From positions 1 to 64,000 of the forward strand of contig VSDK01011292.1 of NCBI GenBank assembly GCA_009767595.1: a stretch of DNA of 64,000 nt. The letters are read 5' to 3'. This document shows, in pieces, positions 1-11,549 of the stretch; the stretch's first letter is position 1, and every line of letters begins with the position of its first letter. Made by a program: the position numbers and the translations under genes. The notes below the pieces were generated by a model. That model did no database searches. It saw nothing but the letters and a program-made list of their open reading frames with translations, and was not told where the DNA came from. This stretch comes from Symbiodinium kawagutii (lineage: Eukaryota > Sar > Dinophyceae > Suessiales > Symbiodiniaceae).

Positions 1-30
1 CCTTCAAGGAGCCAGTTCAAAGCCAGCTGA

Positions 31-417
31 CTTCAAGGCCTCGAAATACGCGCGGTGGCACCAAGCTACGTCAGCTGCTTCGTCCGTTGGAAATGCCCCT
101 CCTCAGTCACAACTCAGTATCCGTACCAAGATGAGTGGCCTTACTATACACCAGTGCAAGCTGACCAAAGGAGAAAAGAAGCAATGAATCCACCAGAGGC
201 AAGCAGCGCGTTTCTTGAACCTGATCCCACTGATCCTGGAGAAGCTTCGAGATCCAGCACTCAAAACAAAACACCCAAGATGAGTGGGCAGCCAGAGGAG
301 ACTGGCCAAAAACATCAGAAGTTGAGGATCTTGATGAGAGAGATGAAAGATGAGATCCAGGCAATCCTGCGAAAGCAAGATCAGATTCTGACTTTGCTTG
401 AAGAATTGGCTGATTGA
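31..417 (+). CDS. C-terminal exon of an unknown protein, coiled-coil end (partial)
   Basis: An open frame follows a stop at 28-30 and ends at the TGA at 415-417. It is probably a last exon, because the left part runs off the window. The first half is Pro/Ser/Thr-rich and looks disordered. The last 35 or so residues, roughly KLRILMREMKDEIQAILR onward, are a charged heptad-like helix that I read as a short coiled coil. I recognise no catalytic family. It lies just upstream of the decayed array at 421-1330, so it may be the tail of an older array member. The true exon start is unknown. It could also be a chance open frame, but the ordered charged helix ending cleanly at a stop argues for real coding. 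Confidence 0.35.
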   Translation, partial: LQGLEIRAVAPSYVSCFVRWKCPSSVTTQYPYQDEWPYYTPVQADQRRKEAMNPPEASSAFLEPDPTDPGEASRSSTQNKTPKMSGQPEETGQKHQKLRILMREMKDEIQAILRKQDQILTLLEELAD

Positions 418-420
418 AAG

Positions 421-1227
421 GCATCAACTTGGCTGATTGAACGACATCAACTTAGTGTACCCTTTGCACTCTCAGGATCCCGAATGGAGTCTCTCCTGGG
501 TGAAGTTTGTGTCTTACGGCATTGTCCAAGTACAGCACTTTGCAGATCAAGTTTGCCCAAAGAACACTCTCGGATGAATCTTCTCTTTTTGGACATTATC
601 TAATAAAAGCAGATTGCACATGGAGGATCTCCAATGGAATATCTCCAGCGTAAAGTTTGTGTCTCTGGACATCATCCAATTTATAGCAGATTGCACCTGA
701 AGGTTGCCAAATAGATACTCTCCATGGTGAATCTTTATGTCTCGGGACATTGTCCAATCAGAGCACATTGCACGATCCTACGTGTTTTCAGACTTGAAAA
801 GAATGGCAGAGGCTTTGCTGCGGTTTCTGAGGTGCTTGAACCCCATTGTAGCATACTGTAAAATCACGAGGCCATTCTGATGACATTCTCTGGAGGTAAT
901 TTGTTTCAATTGATTAATTAATCTATCAATCAATTCATGAATTAATTGATTGATTAATTAATTTGTAATTTTGATTCTGGCACAGGTTCAGGAAACAAGG
1001 TATGACAAAGCAGTCACTTTTTGTAGACTAAAATTGAGTGAAAAAAAGTTTGGCGCACGGTTTCCACATTTGCCGGGCTTTTGGCATCTAAATAATGGTC
1101 GGGTGTCAAGCAAGATGGCAGGTACATGCAAGGTGTGAAACGGCTTTGAACCATGCCTGAATCCATGGCCTTTTGGCTCTTTGGGTAGGGGGGGAAAAGG
1201 CGCTGGCTCACTCACTCCAACATTGCC
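421..1227 (+). repeat. Decayed array unit with internal ~90-bp sub-repeats
   Basis: This stretch is a diverged relative of the 1,511-bp unit that begins at 1711. Shared words include CGAATGGAGTCTCTCCTGGG (483 here, about 2068 in the unit) and CTACGTGTTTTCAG (778 and about 2135). Inside it the segment 'ATGGAGTCT..GGACATTGTCCAAT..GCAGATTGCAC' recurs about every 80-95 bp, at roughly 485, 570, 640 and 720. The end, 1120-1227, aligns with the stretch just before the ATGTCGAACAAGAACC start in each unit. The AT-rich segment 905-970 is a TTAATTAAT simple repeat. No gene was seen. Confidence 0.6.
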
Positions 1228-1710
1228 ATGTCGAACAAGAACCAGGTTTCAAAACAGAGTTTGCCGCGAGGCAGAGTTCGAAGATCCATTCGAAAGCCAG
1301 CTGCTGCTCATGTTGGTGGGCTGCCGAAAGCATCCTCATCGTTTGGTTTGTTTCTCAAAGATCAGTGCGCTTCAGTGAGAAGGTCTGCTGAACTCCCTTG
1401 GAAAGACCCGCAAGCTTTGATGCAGCAGATGGCTTTGATGTGGAAGCTCTTGCCAGCCGCTAGCAAAGAGGCATACACAAGGGAATCCCAAAGGCAGTAT
1501 GCTGAGCAGAAGGCAATCCAAGAGATGGCCAACCTCACGCAAGCAGCCCTGCAGACTGGTCTCGGGGAAAGCAATCCTGAGTGGAGCAGGATGCCCAGTG
1601 AAGATTTCAACGGTTCAACCAACCGTGCAGCCCCAAAGAATCTGAAGACCGAGCTGGTGCAGAACAGCAAAGTGGCTGGCGACATCAGCCAGGTGAAAGG
1701 AGTCTATTTC
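1228..1710 (+). CDS. HMG-box protein with start of an AP2-like segment, truncated by the array
   Basis: HMG-box proteins bend DNA in the nucleus. The frame starts at ATGTCGAACAAG, a start conserved in every downstream repeat unit. After a basic N-terminus (GRVRRSIRKP), residues about 33-96 fit an HMG box: a Ser/Phe-rich first helix (SSFGLFLKDQ), then W..DPQALMQQMALMWKLLP, then SKEAYTRESQRQY. At residues about 155-160 the sequence reads DISQVKGV, matching DISQNQVKGLRW in the AP2-like gene at 7169-7852. At 1711 the 1,511-bp array begins and the frame becomes unrelated. I therefore infer that the gene was cut by the array. A donor-like CAG|GTGAAAGG at about 1692 could instead end the exon there. 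The HMG assignment is moderately sure and the AP2 link is inference. Confidence 0.55.
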
Positions 1711-2663
1711 CTGCTGCTCATGTTTTGATGAACGTGAGCAGCAGAAGCTGGTTTAGGGATTGCGATGTCCTGCAAGATCTCCTCGATGATTATGTCTAGA
1801 GGGACCCTATACATGGTTATGGTGGTTGAGCCAGACCATAATCGCAAACTCTGACAAATTAGCACAGGCACTTCCAGCTTGATGTTGCTCCTGTCCTATT
1901 TGTTTGCAAGTTACAGGTCAATAGGCCAGGACCATCATCAGGATCCCGAATGGAGTCTCCCTGGGCTCAACTTTGTTTCTTACAGCATTGTCTGATTGCA
2001 GAAGGGTGAATCTTCTGTTTTGGACATTGTGTAATTAATTGAAACAGATTGCACACAGAGGCGCCCGAATGGAGTCTCTCCTGGGTGACTCTTGTGTTTT
2101 GCAAGATTGTCCAATTAAAGCAGCTTGCACGATTCTACGTGTTTTCAGGAGTGAAAAGAATGGCATCGGCATTGGCTTTGATGTTGTTTGTGAGGTGCTT
2201 GAGCCCAACTATAAAATCATGAGGCCATTCTGATGACATTGTGTAGAGTAAAATTCTGTGAGCAAAGTCTGTCGCAAGGTTCACGATGCCAAGTACATTT
2301 GTGGTGTGAAACCGCTCTGAAGCATGCCTGAATCCCAGACTGTCTAGCTCTTTGGGTAGAGGAGGGGGAAGATGCAATCAGTCCGAAATTGCCATGTCGA
2401 ACAAGAACCAGGTTTCAAAGTGGCTGCTGCAAGCCCGTTTCAGAGTGTGAAGATCCATTCAAAAGCCAGCTGCTGTTCATGTTAATTGGTGGGGAGGTTG
2501 TCAACCAGCTTGCTGGACAGTTTGGGCTGAATCGACAAGCTTGCTTGTCACAATCACAAGTGGATGTTAAACATATTAATTAATTAATTAATCTTTGCGT
2601 GCAGATTCGAATTTTGTCTCAGCCGTTTTTCTTCAAACAAAACCAGTTAGCTCAGCTAGTCTC

Positions 2664-2909
2664 ATGGATTCATCAGACAAGCATGCGTTCTTCGAAGTGG
2701 CTGGCAAACTCAGGGTAGTGAAGAGGCTTCGTGTTGCGCTCAAGATAGTTGAAGAATACCAAGACAAGCAGTTGGAGTGGCCCAGAGAACTGCTCGACCA
2801 TACCCAAAACCACATTCCCAAGCGAACCTGGGAATCCACGATTGGAAGAGCGAGACGCATATTGGCTGAGCGTTGTGATTTAGGTCTTGTGGATGCAATC
2901 CATTCCTGA
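2664..2909 (+). CDS. Unknown 81-aa protein, array copy 1
   Basis: The first ATG in a frame open from an acceptor-like site at 2606 gives MDSSDKHAFFEVAGK and onward, ending at TGA 2907-2909. The product is basic and helix-rich (KLRVVKRLRVALKIVEEYQDK, a run of charged helix) with two Trp and a final ERCDLGLVDAIHS. I do not recognise a family. The frame may extend 5' to the splice-like site, in which case this is a terminal exon. It recurs unchanged in the next two array units, but since the DNA there is identical that does not show selection. A minus-strand frame overlaps it, so coding is possible rather than shown. Confidence 0.35.
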   Translation: MDSSDKHAFFEVAGKLRVVKRLRVALKIVEEYQDKQLEWPRELLDHTQNHIPKRTWESTIGRARRILAERCDLGLVDAIHS

Positions 2910-4174
2910 AAGGATGTAAAATACTTTCTTGACATTGCTCCCTGGTGCCTACTTAATTCTGTGTTGTGTACAGCTGTTGCATTGTCAGGACCACTTGCCT
3001 GACCAATCTAGCCAGAGAAAAACATGGAACAGCCAGCTAGCTGGTTTGTGATTCTGGTCCAATGACATACCAGTAGGTTGTGGGCGCCAGCTTGCTGTTT
3101 CTTTTTTTTCTGTGACCAGCGTTCAGGTCTCCTTCTTTGGACAACAGGTCAGCAATTTGATTCAACCCCAACCTTTTTCAACCCTTTGATTTACCGCCCA
3201 TGGCATTCATTGGACAAGGTTCTGCTGCTCATGTTTTGATGAACGTGAGCAGCAGAAGCTGGTTTAGGGATTGCGATGTCCTGCAAGATCTCCTCGATGA
3301 TTATGTCTAGAGGGACCCTATACATGGTTATGGTGGTTGAGCCAGACCATAATCGCAAACTCTGACAAATTAGCACAGGCACTTCCAGCTTGATGTTGCT
3401 CCTGTCCTATTTGTTTGCAAGTTACAGGTCAATAGGCCAGGACCATCATCAGGATCCCGAATGGAGTCTCCCTGGGCTCAACTTTGTTTCTTACAGCATT
3501 GTCTGATTGCAGAAGGGTGAATCTTCTGTTTTGGACATTGTGTAATTAATTGAAACAGATTGCACACAGAGGCGCCCGAATGGAGTCTCTCCTGGGTGAC
3601 TCTTGTGTTTTGCAAGATTGTCCAATTAAAGCAGCTTGCACGATTCTACGTGTTTTCAGGAGTGAAAAGAATGGCATCGGCATTGGCTTTGATGTTGTTT
3701 GTGAGGTGCTTGAGCCCAACTATAAAATCATGAGGCCATTCTGATGACATTGTGTAGAGTAAAATTCTGTGAGCAAAGTCTGTCGCAAGGTTCACGATGC
3801 CAAGTACATTTGTGGTGTGAAACCGCTCTGAAGCATGCCTGAATCCCAGACTGTCTAGCTCTTTGGGTAGAGGAGGGGGAAGATGCAATCAGTCCGAAAT
3901 TGCCATGTCGAACAAGAACCAGGTTTCAAAGTGGCTGCTGCAAGCCCGTTTCAGAGTGTGAAGATCCATTCAAAAGCCAGCTGCTGTTCATGTTAATTGG
4001 TGGGGAGGTTGTCAACCAGCTTGCTGGACAGTTTGGGCTGAATCGACAAGCTTGCTTGTCACAATCACAAGTGGATGTTAAACATATTAATTAATTAATT
4101 AATCTTTGCGTGCAGATTCGAATTTTGTCTCAGCCGTTTTTCTTCAAACAAAACCAGTTAGCTCAGCTAGTCTC

Positions 4175-4420
4175 ATGGATTCATCAGACAAGCATGCGTT
4201 CTTCGAAGTGGCTGGCAAACTCAGGGTAGTGAAGAGGCTTCGTGTTGCGCTCAAGATAGTTGAAGAATACCAAGACAAGCAGTTGGAGTGGCCCAGAGAA
4301 CTGCTCGACCATACCCAAAACCACATTCCCAAGCGAACCTGGGAATCCACGATTGGAAGAGCGAGACGCATATTGGCTGAGCGTTGTGATTTAGGTCTTG
4401 TGGATGCAATCCATTCCTGA
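4175..4420 (+). CDS. Unknown 81-aa protein, array copy 2
   Basis: Identical in sequence to the frame at 2664-2909, one repeat unit (1,511 bp) downstream. Same reservations. Confidence 0.35.
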   Translation: MDSSDKHAFFEVAGKLRVVKRLRVALKIVEEYQDKQLEWPRELLDHTQNHIPKRTWESTIGRARRILAERCDLGLVDAIHS

Positions 4421-5685
4421 AAGGATGTAAAATACTTTCTTGACATTGCTCCCTGGTGCCTACTTAATTCTGTGTTGTGTACAGCTGTTGCATTGTCAGG
4501 ACCACTTGCCTGACCAATCTAGCCAGAGAAAAACATGGAACAGCCAGCTAGCTGGTTTGTGATTCTGGTCCAATGACATACCAGTAGGTTGTGGGCGCCA
4601 GCTTGCTGTTTCTTTTTTTTCTGTGACCAGCGTTCAGGTCTCCTTCTTTGGACAACAGGTCAGCAATTTGATTCAACCCCAACCTTTTTCAACCCTTTGA
4701 TTTACCGCCCATGGCATTCATTGGACAAGGTTCTGCTGCTCATGTTTTGATGAACGTGAGCAGCAGAAGCTGGTTTAGGGATTGCGATGTCCTGCAAGAT
4801 CTCCTCGATGATTATGTCTAGAGGGACCCTATACATGGTTATGGTGGTTGAGCCAGACCATAATCGCAAACTCTGACAAATTAGCACAGGCACTTCCAGC
4901 TTGATGTTGCTCCTGTCCTATTTGTTTGCAAGTTACAGGTCAATAGGCCAGGACCATCATCAGGATCCCGAATGGAGTCTCCCTGGGCTCAACTTTGTTT
5001 CTTACAGCATTGTCTGATTGCAGAAGGGTGAATCTTCTGTTTTGGACATTGTGTAATTAATTGAAACAGATTGCACACAGAGGCGCCCGAATGGAGTCTC
5101 TCCTGGGTGACTCTTGTGTTTTGCAAGATTGTCCAATTAAAGCAGCTTGCACGATTCTACGTGTTTTCAGGAGTGAAAAGAATGGCATCGGCATTGGCTT
5201 TGATGTTGTTTGTGAGGTGCTTGAGCCCAACTATAAAATCATGAGGCCATTCTGATGACATTGTGTAGAGTAAAATTCTGTGAGCAAAGTCTGTCGCAAG
5301 GTTCACGATGCCAAGTACATTTGTGGTGTGAAACCGCTCTGAAGCATGCCTGAATCCCAGACTGTCTAGCTCTTTGGGTAGAGGAGGGGGAAGATGCAAT
5401 CAGTCCGAAATTGCCATGTCGAACAAGAACCAGGTTTCAAAGTGGCTGCTGCAAGCCCGTTTCAGAGTGTGAAGATCCATTCAAAAGCCAGCTGCTGTTC
5501 ATGTTAATTGGTGGGGAGGTTGTCAACCAGCTTGCTGGACAGTTTGGGCTGAATCGACAAGCTTGCTTGTCACAATCACAAGTGGATGTTAAACATATTA
5601 ATTAATTAATTAATCTTTGCGTGCAGATTCGAATTTTGTCTCAGCCGTTTTTCTTCAAACAAAACCAGTTAGCTCAGCTAGTCTC

Positions 5686-5931
5686 ATGGATTCATCAGAC
5701 AAGCATGCGTTCTTCGAAGTGGCTGGCAAACTCAGGGTAGTGAAGAGGCTTCGTGTTGCGCTCAAGATAGTTGAAGAATACCAAGACAAGCAGTTGGAGT
5801 GGCCCAGAGAACTGCTCGACCATACCCAAAACCACATTCCCAAGCGAACCTGGGAATCCACGATTGGAAGAGCGAGACGCATATTGGCTGAGCGTTGTGA
5901 TTTAGGTCTTGTGGATGCAATCCATTCCTGA
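5686..5931 (+). CDS. Unknown 81-aa protein, array copy 3
   Basis: Identical in sequence to the frame at 2664-2909, two repeat units downstream. The fourth, partial unit is replaced by other sequence before this frame, so there is no fourth copy. Confidence 0.35.
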   Translation: MDSSDKHAFFEVAGKLRVVKRLRVALKIVEEYQDKQLEWPRELLDHTQNHIPKRTWESTIGRARRILAERCDLGLVDAIHS

Positions 5932-7168
5932 AAGGATGTAAAATACTTTCTTGACATTGCTCCCTGGTGCCTACTTAATTCTGTGTTGTGTACAGCTGTT
6001 GCATTGTCAGGACCACTTGCCTGACCAATCTAGCCAGAGAAAAACATGGAACAGCCAGCTAGCTGGTTTGTGATTCTGGTCCAATGACATACCAGTAGGT
6101 TGTGGGCGCCAGCTTGCTGTTTCTTTTTTTTCTGTGACCAGCGTTCAGGTCTCCTTCTTTGGACAACAGGTCAGCAATTTGATTCAACCCCAACCTTTTT
6201 CAACCCTTTGATTTACCGCCCATGGCATTCATTGGACAAGGTTCTGCTGCTCATGTTTTGATGAACGTGAGCAGCAGAAGCTGGTTTAGGGATTGCGATG
6301 TCGTGCAAGATCTCCTCGATGATTATGTCTAGAGGGACCCTATACATGGTTATGGTGGTTGAGCCAGACCATAATCGCAAACTCTGACAAATTAGCACAG
6401 GCACTTCCAGCTTGATGTTGCTCCTGTCCTATTTGTTTGCAAGTTACAGGTCAATAGGCCAGGACCATCATCAGGATCCCGAATGGAGTCTCCCTGGGCT
6501 CAACTTTGTTTCTTACAGCATTGTCTGATTGCAGAAGGGTGAATCTTCTGTTTTGGACATTGTGTAATTAATTGAAACAGATTGCACACAGAGGCGCCCG
6601 AATGGAGTCTCTCCTGGGTGACTCTTGTGTTTTGCAAGATTGTCCAATTAAAGCAGCTTGCACGATTCTACGTGTTTTCAGGAGTGAAAAGAATGGCATC
6701 GGCATTGGCTTTGATGTTGTTTGTGAGGTGCTTGAGCCCAACTATAAAATCATGAGGCCATTCTGATGACATTGTGTAGAGTAAAATTCTGTGAGCAAAG
6801 TCTGTCGCAAGGTTCACGATGCCAAGTACATTTGTGGTGTGAAACCGCTCTGAAGCATGCCTGAATCCCAGACTGTCTAGCTCTTTGGGTAGAGGAGGGG
6901 GAAGATGCAATCAGTCCGAAATTGCCATGTCGAACAAGAACCAGGTTTCAAAGTGGCTGCTGCAAGCCCGTTTCAGAGTGTGAAGATCCATTCACAAGCC
7001 AGCTGCTGTTTATGTTAATTAGTGGGGAGCTTGTCAACCAGCTTGCTGGACAGTTTGTGCTGAATCGACAAGTTTGCTTGTCACCCACAATTAGTGGGTG
7101 TGAAACGGCTCTGAAACATGCATGAATCAGAGGTTTTAGCTCTTTGGGTAGGAACATGCACATGATGC

Positions 7169-7852
7169 ATGACCTTCAACAAGTCAACAAAGGCTTTAGG
7201 ATTTGCTGGGCTTTGCATCCCAGTAGTTCCTCGTGATTCTAAACGGGTTGTGAAGTTTTGTCAGAGTGCAGTGTTTTTTGGCTTTGAAGGAAGCAAGGTG
7301 GGCAGGACGAGGGGTCACCCGGCAATTGCCATGGAGCCCTCTCAGCCTTTGTCGCCAGCCTGTGAGCAGCAGACTACTGTCCACGAAACCAGCCAGACTG
7401 ATTTGATGCAAACCTGCATTTGTCAGGTTCCGGCTTTGCGAACGAATTTCCGTGAGCCAAGAATCCATTCAAGGAAAATTCCAGTCTTGCTGCTTGATTT
7501 TTGGTTGGACAACACAGTTGAAATTCGATCCAGGACGCCAGCATTCACCACCCACGTGCAGGGGCTCACATGGAACAAGTATATGCAGGAATGGCAGTTC
7601 ATGAGAATCTTCACAAGTATGGTGAGCAAGGAGGATGCTGAGGCCATTTGTCAGCAGCTCAATTCTTTGATTGAAGAAATTGAAAAATGGTCCTTGTTGA
7701 CGCCCACTGGACCAAAAAGGTTCTCGGCCGACATCAGTCAAAATCAGGTGAAAGGACTCCGATGGGACAGGCTGTTTGCGAGATGGAAGGATCGACATGG
7801 TGGACTGAGGCTTGCGCAGAAGACCACGCCAGCCCGGCCCGGTGGCTTGTAA
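7169..7852 (+). CDS. AP2/ERF-like repeat protein (putative DNA-binding)
   Basis: A 227-codon frame from ATG 7169 to TAA 7852. Two short segments share the pattern V-x-G-L-x-W-x5/6-W: VQGLTWNKYMQEWQFMRI (about residues 130-147) and VKGLRWDRLFARWKDRHGG (about 195-213). This resembles the beta-sheet start of AP2/ERF domains, which are abundant in alveolates. Between them lies an acidic helix (KEDAEAICQQLNSLIEEIEK) like the helix that follows the AP2 sheet. The N-terminal 120 residues are not recognised. The segment ISQNQVKG matches the end of the HMG-box fragment at 1228-1710. A donor-like CAG|GTGAAAGG at about 7747 could split the second segment. It lies directly after the array, so it may be the array's surviving edge gene. 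Confidence 0.5.
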   Translation: MTFNKSTKALGFAGLCIPVVPRDSKRVVKFCQSAVFFGFEGSKVGRTRGHPAIAMEPSQPLSPACEQQTTVHETSQTDLMQTCICQVPALRTNFREPRIHSRKIPVLLLDFWLDNTVEIRSRTPAFTTHVQGLTWNKYMQEWQFMRIFTSMVSKEDAEAICQQLNSLIEEIEKWSLLTPTGPKRFSADISQNQVKGLRWDRLFARWKDRHGGLRLAQKTTPARPGGL

Positions 7853-7869
7853 AGCACTCGGTATTTCAA

Positions 7870-8490
7870 TTTAAAGTAATTAATTAATTAATTAATTAGT
7901 TAATTGAATCATTAGTTAATTAATTCATCAATCAATTTATTAATCATGCTAAAATGAATTGATCACTCGGTTGATTAATTAACACAATGAAGGTATACAT
8001 TGATTCCCTTTAATGAATTCACTACAAGTATTTAATTAGTTAATTGATTAATTAATTAATTAATCAATAAAGTTTAATTAGTCAATTAATTACTTAATTA
8101 AGTCGTTAATTAAGATAATCAATCAATTGATTAATTAATTAGATTCGACTCACTGAATGCACCTGATTCATTAGTTTATTAACTCTTTAAATAATTAATC
8201 CAGTGAATTAATTCATTAATTAGTTTGTTAATTTGAATTTGCTTAATCAATGAATTAGTTAATTCATTGGAATTTCGGCTTCAGACTTATTTGTTTCAAA
8301 CACACTTGAAACGGTAAAAAAAATCAAACCCGAAAAAAATTAGTATTATTTAGGGGTGTTTAGCTGCATGATCACGGAACCGAAGATTAAAAGTAAATTA
8401 CGAATTCATTAACGAAGATTAAAAAAATCAAAAAAATCAATGATTTTTGAATTTTTTTAATATTATTTTGTAGGGTTTTATTAATCCGGG
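7870..8490. repeat. TTAATTAA-rich simple-sequence region
   Basis: About 600 bp built from overlapping (A)TTAATTAA, AATTGATT and AATCAATTGATTAA words, very low in G+C, with no open frame of note. The same word also occurs inside every 1,511-bp unit and at 905-970, so it is a shared component of this array region. I see no gene or hairpin of defined length. Confidence 0.8.
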
Positions 8491-8525
8491 GCTCAGATTA
8501 ATCATGTCATGATGTACACTCGGGT

Positions 8526-8650
8526 ATATGGCTATGGGTCAAAACCCTGTACCCATGGTTTCCCCATCATTAGCCCTTGTTGTTTTCCCACTATTATTCT
8601 CGGGAATTGTCCTCCATCATTGGTGGTTAAGATTGACCCATACCCATATG
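8526..8650 (+). mobile_element. Fold-back element, family B
   Basis: Ends are ATATGGCTATGGGTCAAAAC and GACCCATACCCATATG, imperfect inverted repeats of each other. The inside reads CCCTGTACCC, GTTTCCCC, CATCATTAG. The same layout recurs at about ten places in the window. There is no coding capacity, so it is a MITE-like non-autonomous element. Confidence 0.7.
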
Positions 8651-9006
8651 CATCACCGCAGAGCTCCCATTGTGCCCTGCTCAACCTGTGCATTCAGATT
8701 ATGTAGTATCAACTGGTTTTATATGTATTATTTTTTCCACTTGTATTGTTTATGCTTACTATGTGTGCAATCATATTATGTAATGTTGTCTTGTTTGATG
8801 ACCAACCTGTTTTTTTTCTGTATCGTAGTGCTTGATTGATTGTTTTTAACTATTTCATGTCATTGTTCCCATATCATATATCCAAACTTGTTTCATATTA
8901 TGATGTTACCTCAAAGTCTTGCGCTGCTTACATTCCCACTTCGTAACTGGCGCCATTTGGTTGCAATGCTTACAGGGGTTGCATAGCCCACCATTATACC
9001 GAAACG

Positions 9007-9172
9007 GTGGTTTCCAAGCCATGAGGGACCCCAAAGCTAGAGACTACTATAGATGGTTAATATTGGATAATTTGGGGGTACCCATGGTGAATCATGATTA
9101 ATATCGATGCTGAATATTGCTTAATATAGATGGTTGATATTGATAAAGCTAGGGTACCCCCATTCTAAGAAC
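9007..9172 (+). mobile_element. Fold-back element, family A (long variant)
   Basis: Starts GGTGGTTTCCAAGCCATGAG then GGACCCC, and ends GGGTACCCCC ... AAGAACCCCC. The middle carries a partly duplicated segment (GATGGTTAATATTG / GATGGTTGATATTG), making it longer than the usual ~100 bp. Confidence 0.55.
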
Positions 9173-10241
9173 CCCCATGGTTCTTGATTCAGTTGACAGT
9201 GGTGAACCATGGGCAACTCCGGTTCTGATGGTTAGCCTTGGGCAAGCAATCATTTTGTTGATCAAACGCATGGTTTGCAATGGCTCATCCCATTTTGAAC
9301 AAGGATGGATCATCCGGGTTTTTGTTTGCTAAGGCTACTGGTTCACTGATGTTTTATATTGATTTCTTTTGGTGCACGATTGGAGTGGCATGATCACACC
9401 GGTGGGCGCTATTGCGGGGCTGGCGCTGCATTTCCCAACCATGAACTACCAACTGTCACCACCCATATCATTGTGTTTAGTACCTTGTTTTGAAAGTATT
9501 AAGTGTTGATTTGATACCTTTGATGGCTGTCATTGACTAGTTTGTTGAAGAACGCTTTCTTATTTGTGTATGTCATAAGCTGTTGATAGCAGATTTTGAC
9601 TACCACGGATCACATTGTTGATGTTTTCTTACAAATCATGAACAGTTGGCTAAATGCTTAAGATACAATACATAGGGTGTTCATGCAGGAGGCCAATGAT
9701 AGCCGTAAACAAATGAAATATGATATGTTTTGTAACATTTCAAAACTGTATATTGATTGCAGTGGTTATCAATGTGAGCGTGGAACCACCCAGTAATTTG
9801 CTTAACGGTGCTTCGAATATATAGTAACAGTTAGTTCTAGGGAGTACTTGTCAACATGTCTTTGATTAATGTTCTGTAGCCACTATTGATCATTCACAAC
9901 CACCATTAACCACCAGTATCCACCATTTATCACTAAAGAAGTAACCTTCAATTTGCCATTACATTACATACAATGATCACTGGTGGGTAAGCATTATTCT
10001 TCACGCTTACTAGTTGGCTCGTCATTATCATTAACCATCAGTTGACTAGCTGTTGTTAATCATGTGTATTGACCATCATACAACTGCCACTAGATAACCA
10101 CTATAAAGTTCACGATTCTACCCAGGTATGAAAAAGAAGCTATGCACAATCCAGTATTGGTGATCCTTGATCGGTGCTGAACAAAACTACCAGCAAACAG
10201 GTATTGGGCCAATCATGTTTACGCTTTATTTGGACAACCAT

Positions 10242-10340
10242 ACTGGTTGGTGGTTTCAAACATTTTACTTTTCCTTATTATTTATAAGCAAATGGTTGGT
10301 TGACTAGAATTTTCATAGGGGTGGTTCAACCACCAACCAG
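10242..10340 (+). mobile_element. Fold-back element, family C
   Basis: Inverted ends are CTGGTTGGTGGTTTCAAAC and GGTTCAACCACCAACCAG, with GGTTGGTTGACTA and TTTTCATAGGGG inside. One of about a dozen copies. Confidence 0.75.
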
Positions 10341-10601
10341 TAATTGGTGGATTGTCCGTGAGCCGTGGTGAACATCTTCAACCATAGATCTACGTACCGT
10401 GGTACCAATGGTTGTTGTAAGGTGGTTTTTTCACAATGGGATACCACCAAATCATCCAATGGAAGCCATTTATAGATATGTATAAGTGCTCCAGTTACCT
10501 TGGAGACTGTTCAGAAAGGGGTGTTTCTCAGGCTCCAAACCGTTTCTCAAAAAGGTATTTGGAGCACCAGGGAGTAATAAGCCATTATGCTCTAGGGTGT
10601 T

Positions 10602-10695
10602 TGGTTGGTGGTTTCAACCCTTTTTCTTCACTAGTAAACATTATCAGATGGTTTATTGACTAATATTTTTCATTGGGGTTGAAACCAGCAACCAG
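10602..10695 (+). mobile_element. Fold-back element, family C
   Basis: Ends are TGGTTGGTGGTTTCAACCC and TGAAACCAGCAACCAG, with an internal TTGACTAATATTTTTCAT. Confidence 0.7.
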
Positions 10696-10976
10696 TTATG
10701 TTCTATGGTTTCCAATCTTAAGAGACCACCGGGTTGGTGGGTCACCATATTTCGTTGTGCTTACACTTTGGTAAACTAAACAGCCTGATTACCTGGGAAA
10801 TCCATTGTAGAAATTCCAGGGATTGTTGATTGTTCATGGCATACGAATGAACATCCCAGCAATGAACCAATCCTTGCCATGCTGATAACGTTGAAGCAGC
10901 AATCAAGATGTTCAGCTTATAGGCGAATATGTTGCAATAGGTGCAGCAGGATGAATTCATCATAGAACAGCAGCAA

Positions 10977-11074
10977 CTGGCTGGTGGTTTTAAGCTCTTT
11001 TATTTTCCCTATTATTTACTAATGATTGGTTGGTTGACTAATATTTTTCATAGGGCTGGTTCAACCACCAACCA
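10977..11074 (+). mobile_element. Fold-back element, family C, with a matching empty site
   Basis: Ends are CTGGCTGGTGGTTTTAAG and GGTTCAACCACCAACCAG. The related locus at about 33018 (GCAACAGGATGCAGCAAGCAATAGG) lacks it, so it inserted after the duplication, or was lost from the other copy. Confidence 0.75.
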
Positions 11075-11549
11075 GGAAAACTCTTGGCAAGCAATAGGTG
11101 GGTGCCAAAATTCTGGTCTCACCAAGGCGAACCAACCATTCACCAAGGGCACAAACCCAGCGTTGTGATTCACATGCTACGCGCGGGGCGCGGCGCTGGT
11201 TGTGGTTTACACGGGCTGCACTGCCGAAACGCTGCTTCAATCGTAGGCGCTTGCGCTGGCGCTGCCAGACAGGACATTGGCTCGGCTCGGCCTCATGTGT
11301 CATGCTGGACAAAATGAAACCCGACAGCTGGAAGTTGGTTTACCATGATTATCATTGGCAAATGGCTAATATGATCTTTAGCTGCTAATGATATGGCTAA
11401 TATGATTTTACTATTTCGAATCCATATATCCATATTAGCTCAAGATCCATTCAGTAGTAAACGGTCGATTTAATGCAACTCTGGTCAAAGAACGGATATA
11501 TCATAATATGTCGAATGGTCTAATGTGCTTTGTAATGTTTACTCATGAA

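Larger units (their letters stand above)
1711..7085 (+). repeat. Tandem array, 1,511-bp unit, about 3.5 copies
   Basis: Units run 1711-3221, 3222-4732 and 4733-6243, with a partial fourth from 6244. Spacing is exactly 1,511 bp by several landmarks. The copies look identical except for a C-to-G change at 6303. The partial copy gathers substitutions from about 6994 and loses similarity near 7085. Each unit holds an ATGTCGAACAAGAACC start (2398 in copy 1) that stops after 18 codons, a TTAATTAA tract, an AG acceptor-like site (TTTGCGTGCAG, about 2596-2606) and an 81-codon open frame. Such identity suggests recent amplification, gene conversion, or an assembly artefact. Confidence 0.9.

Noticed and set aside
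1140..1200. Spliced-leader relic (CCTTTTGGCTCTTTGGG)
   Set aside because: It lacks the CTCAAG end and recurs, diverged, in every array unit as ordinary repeat sequence.
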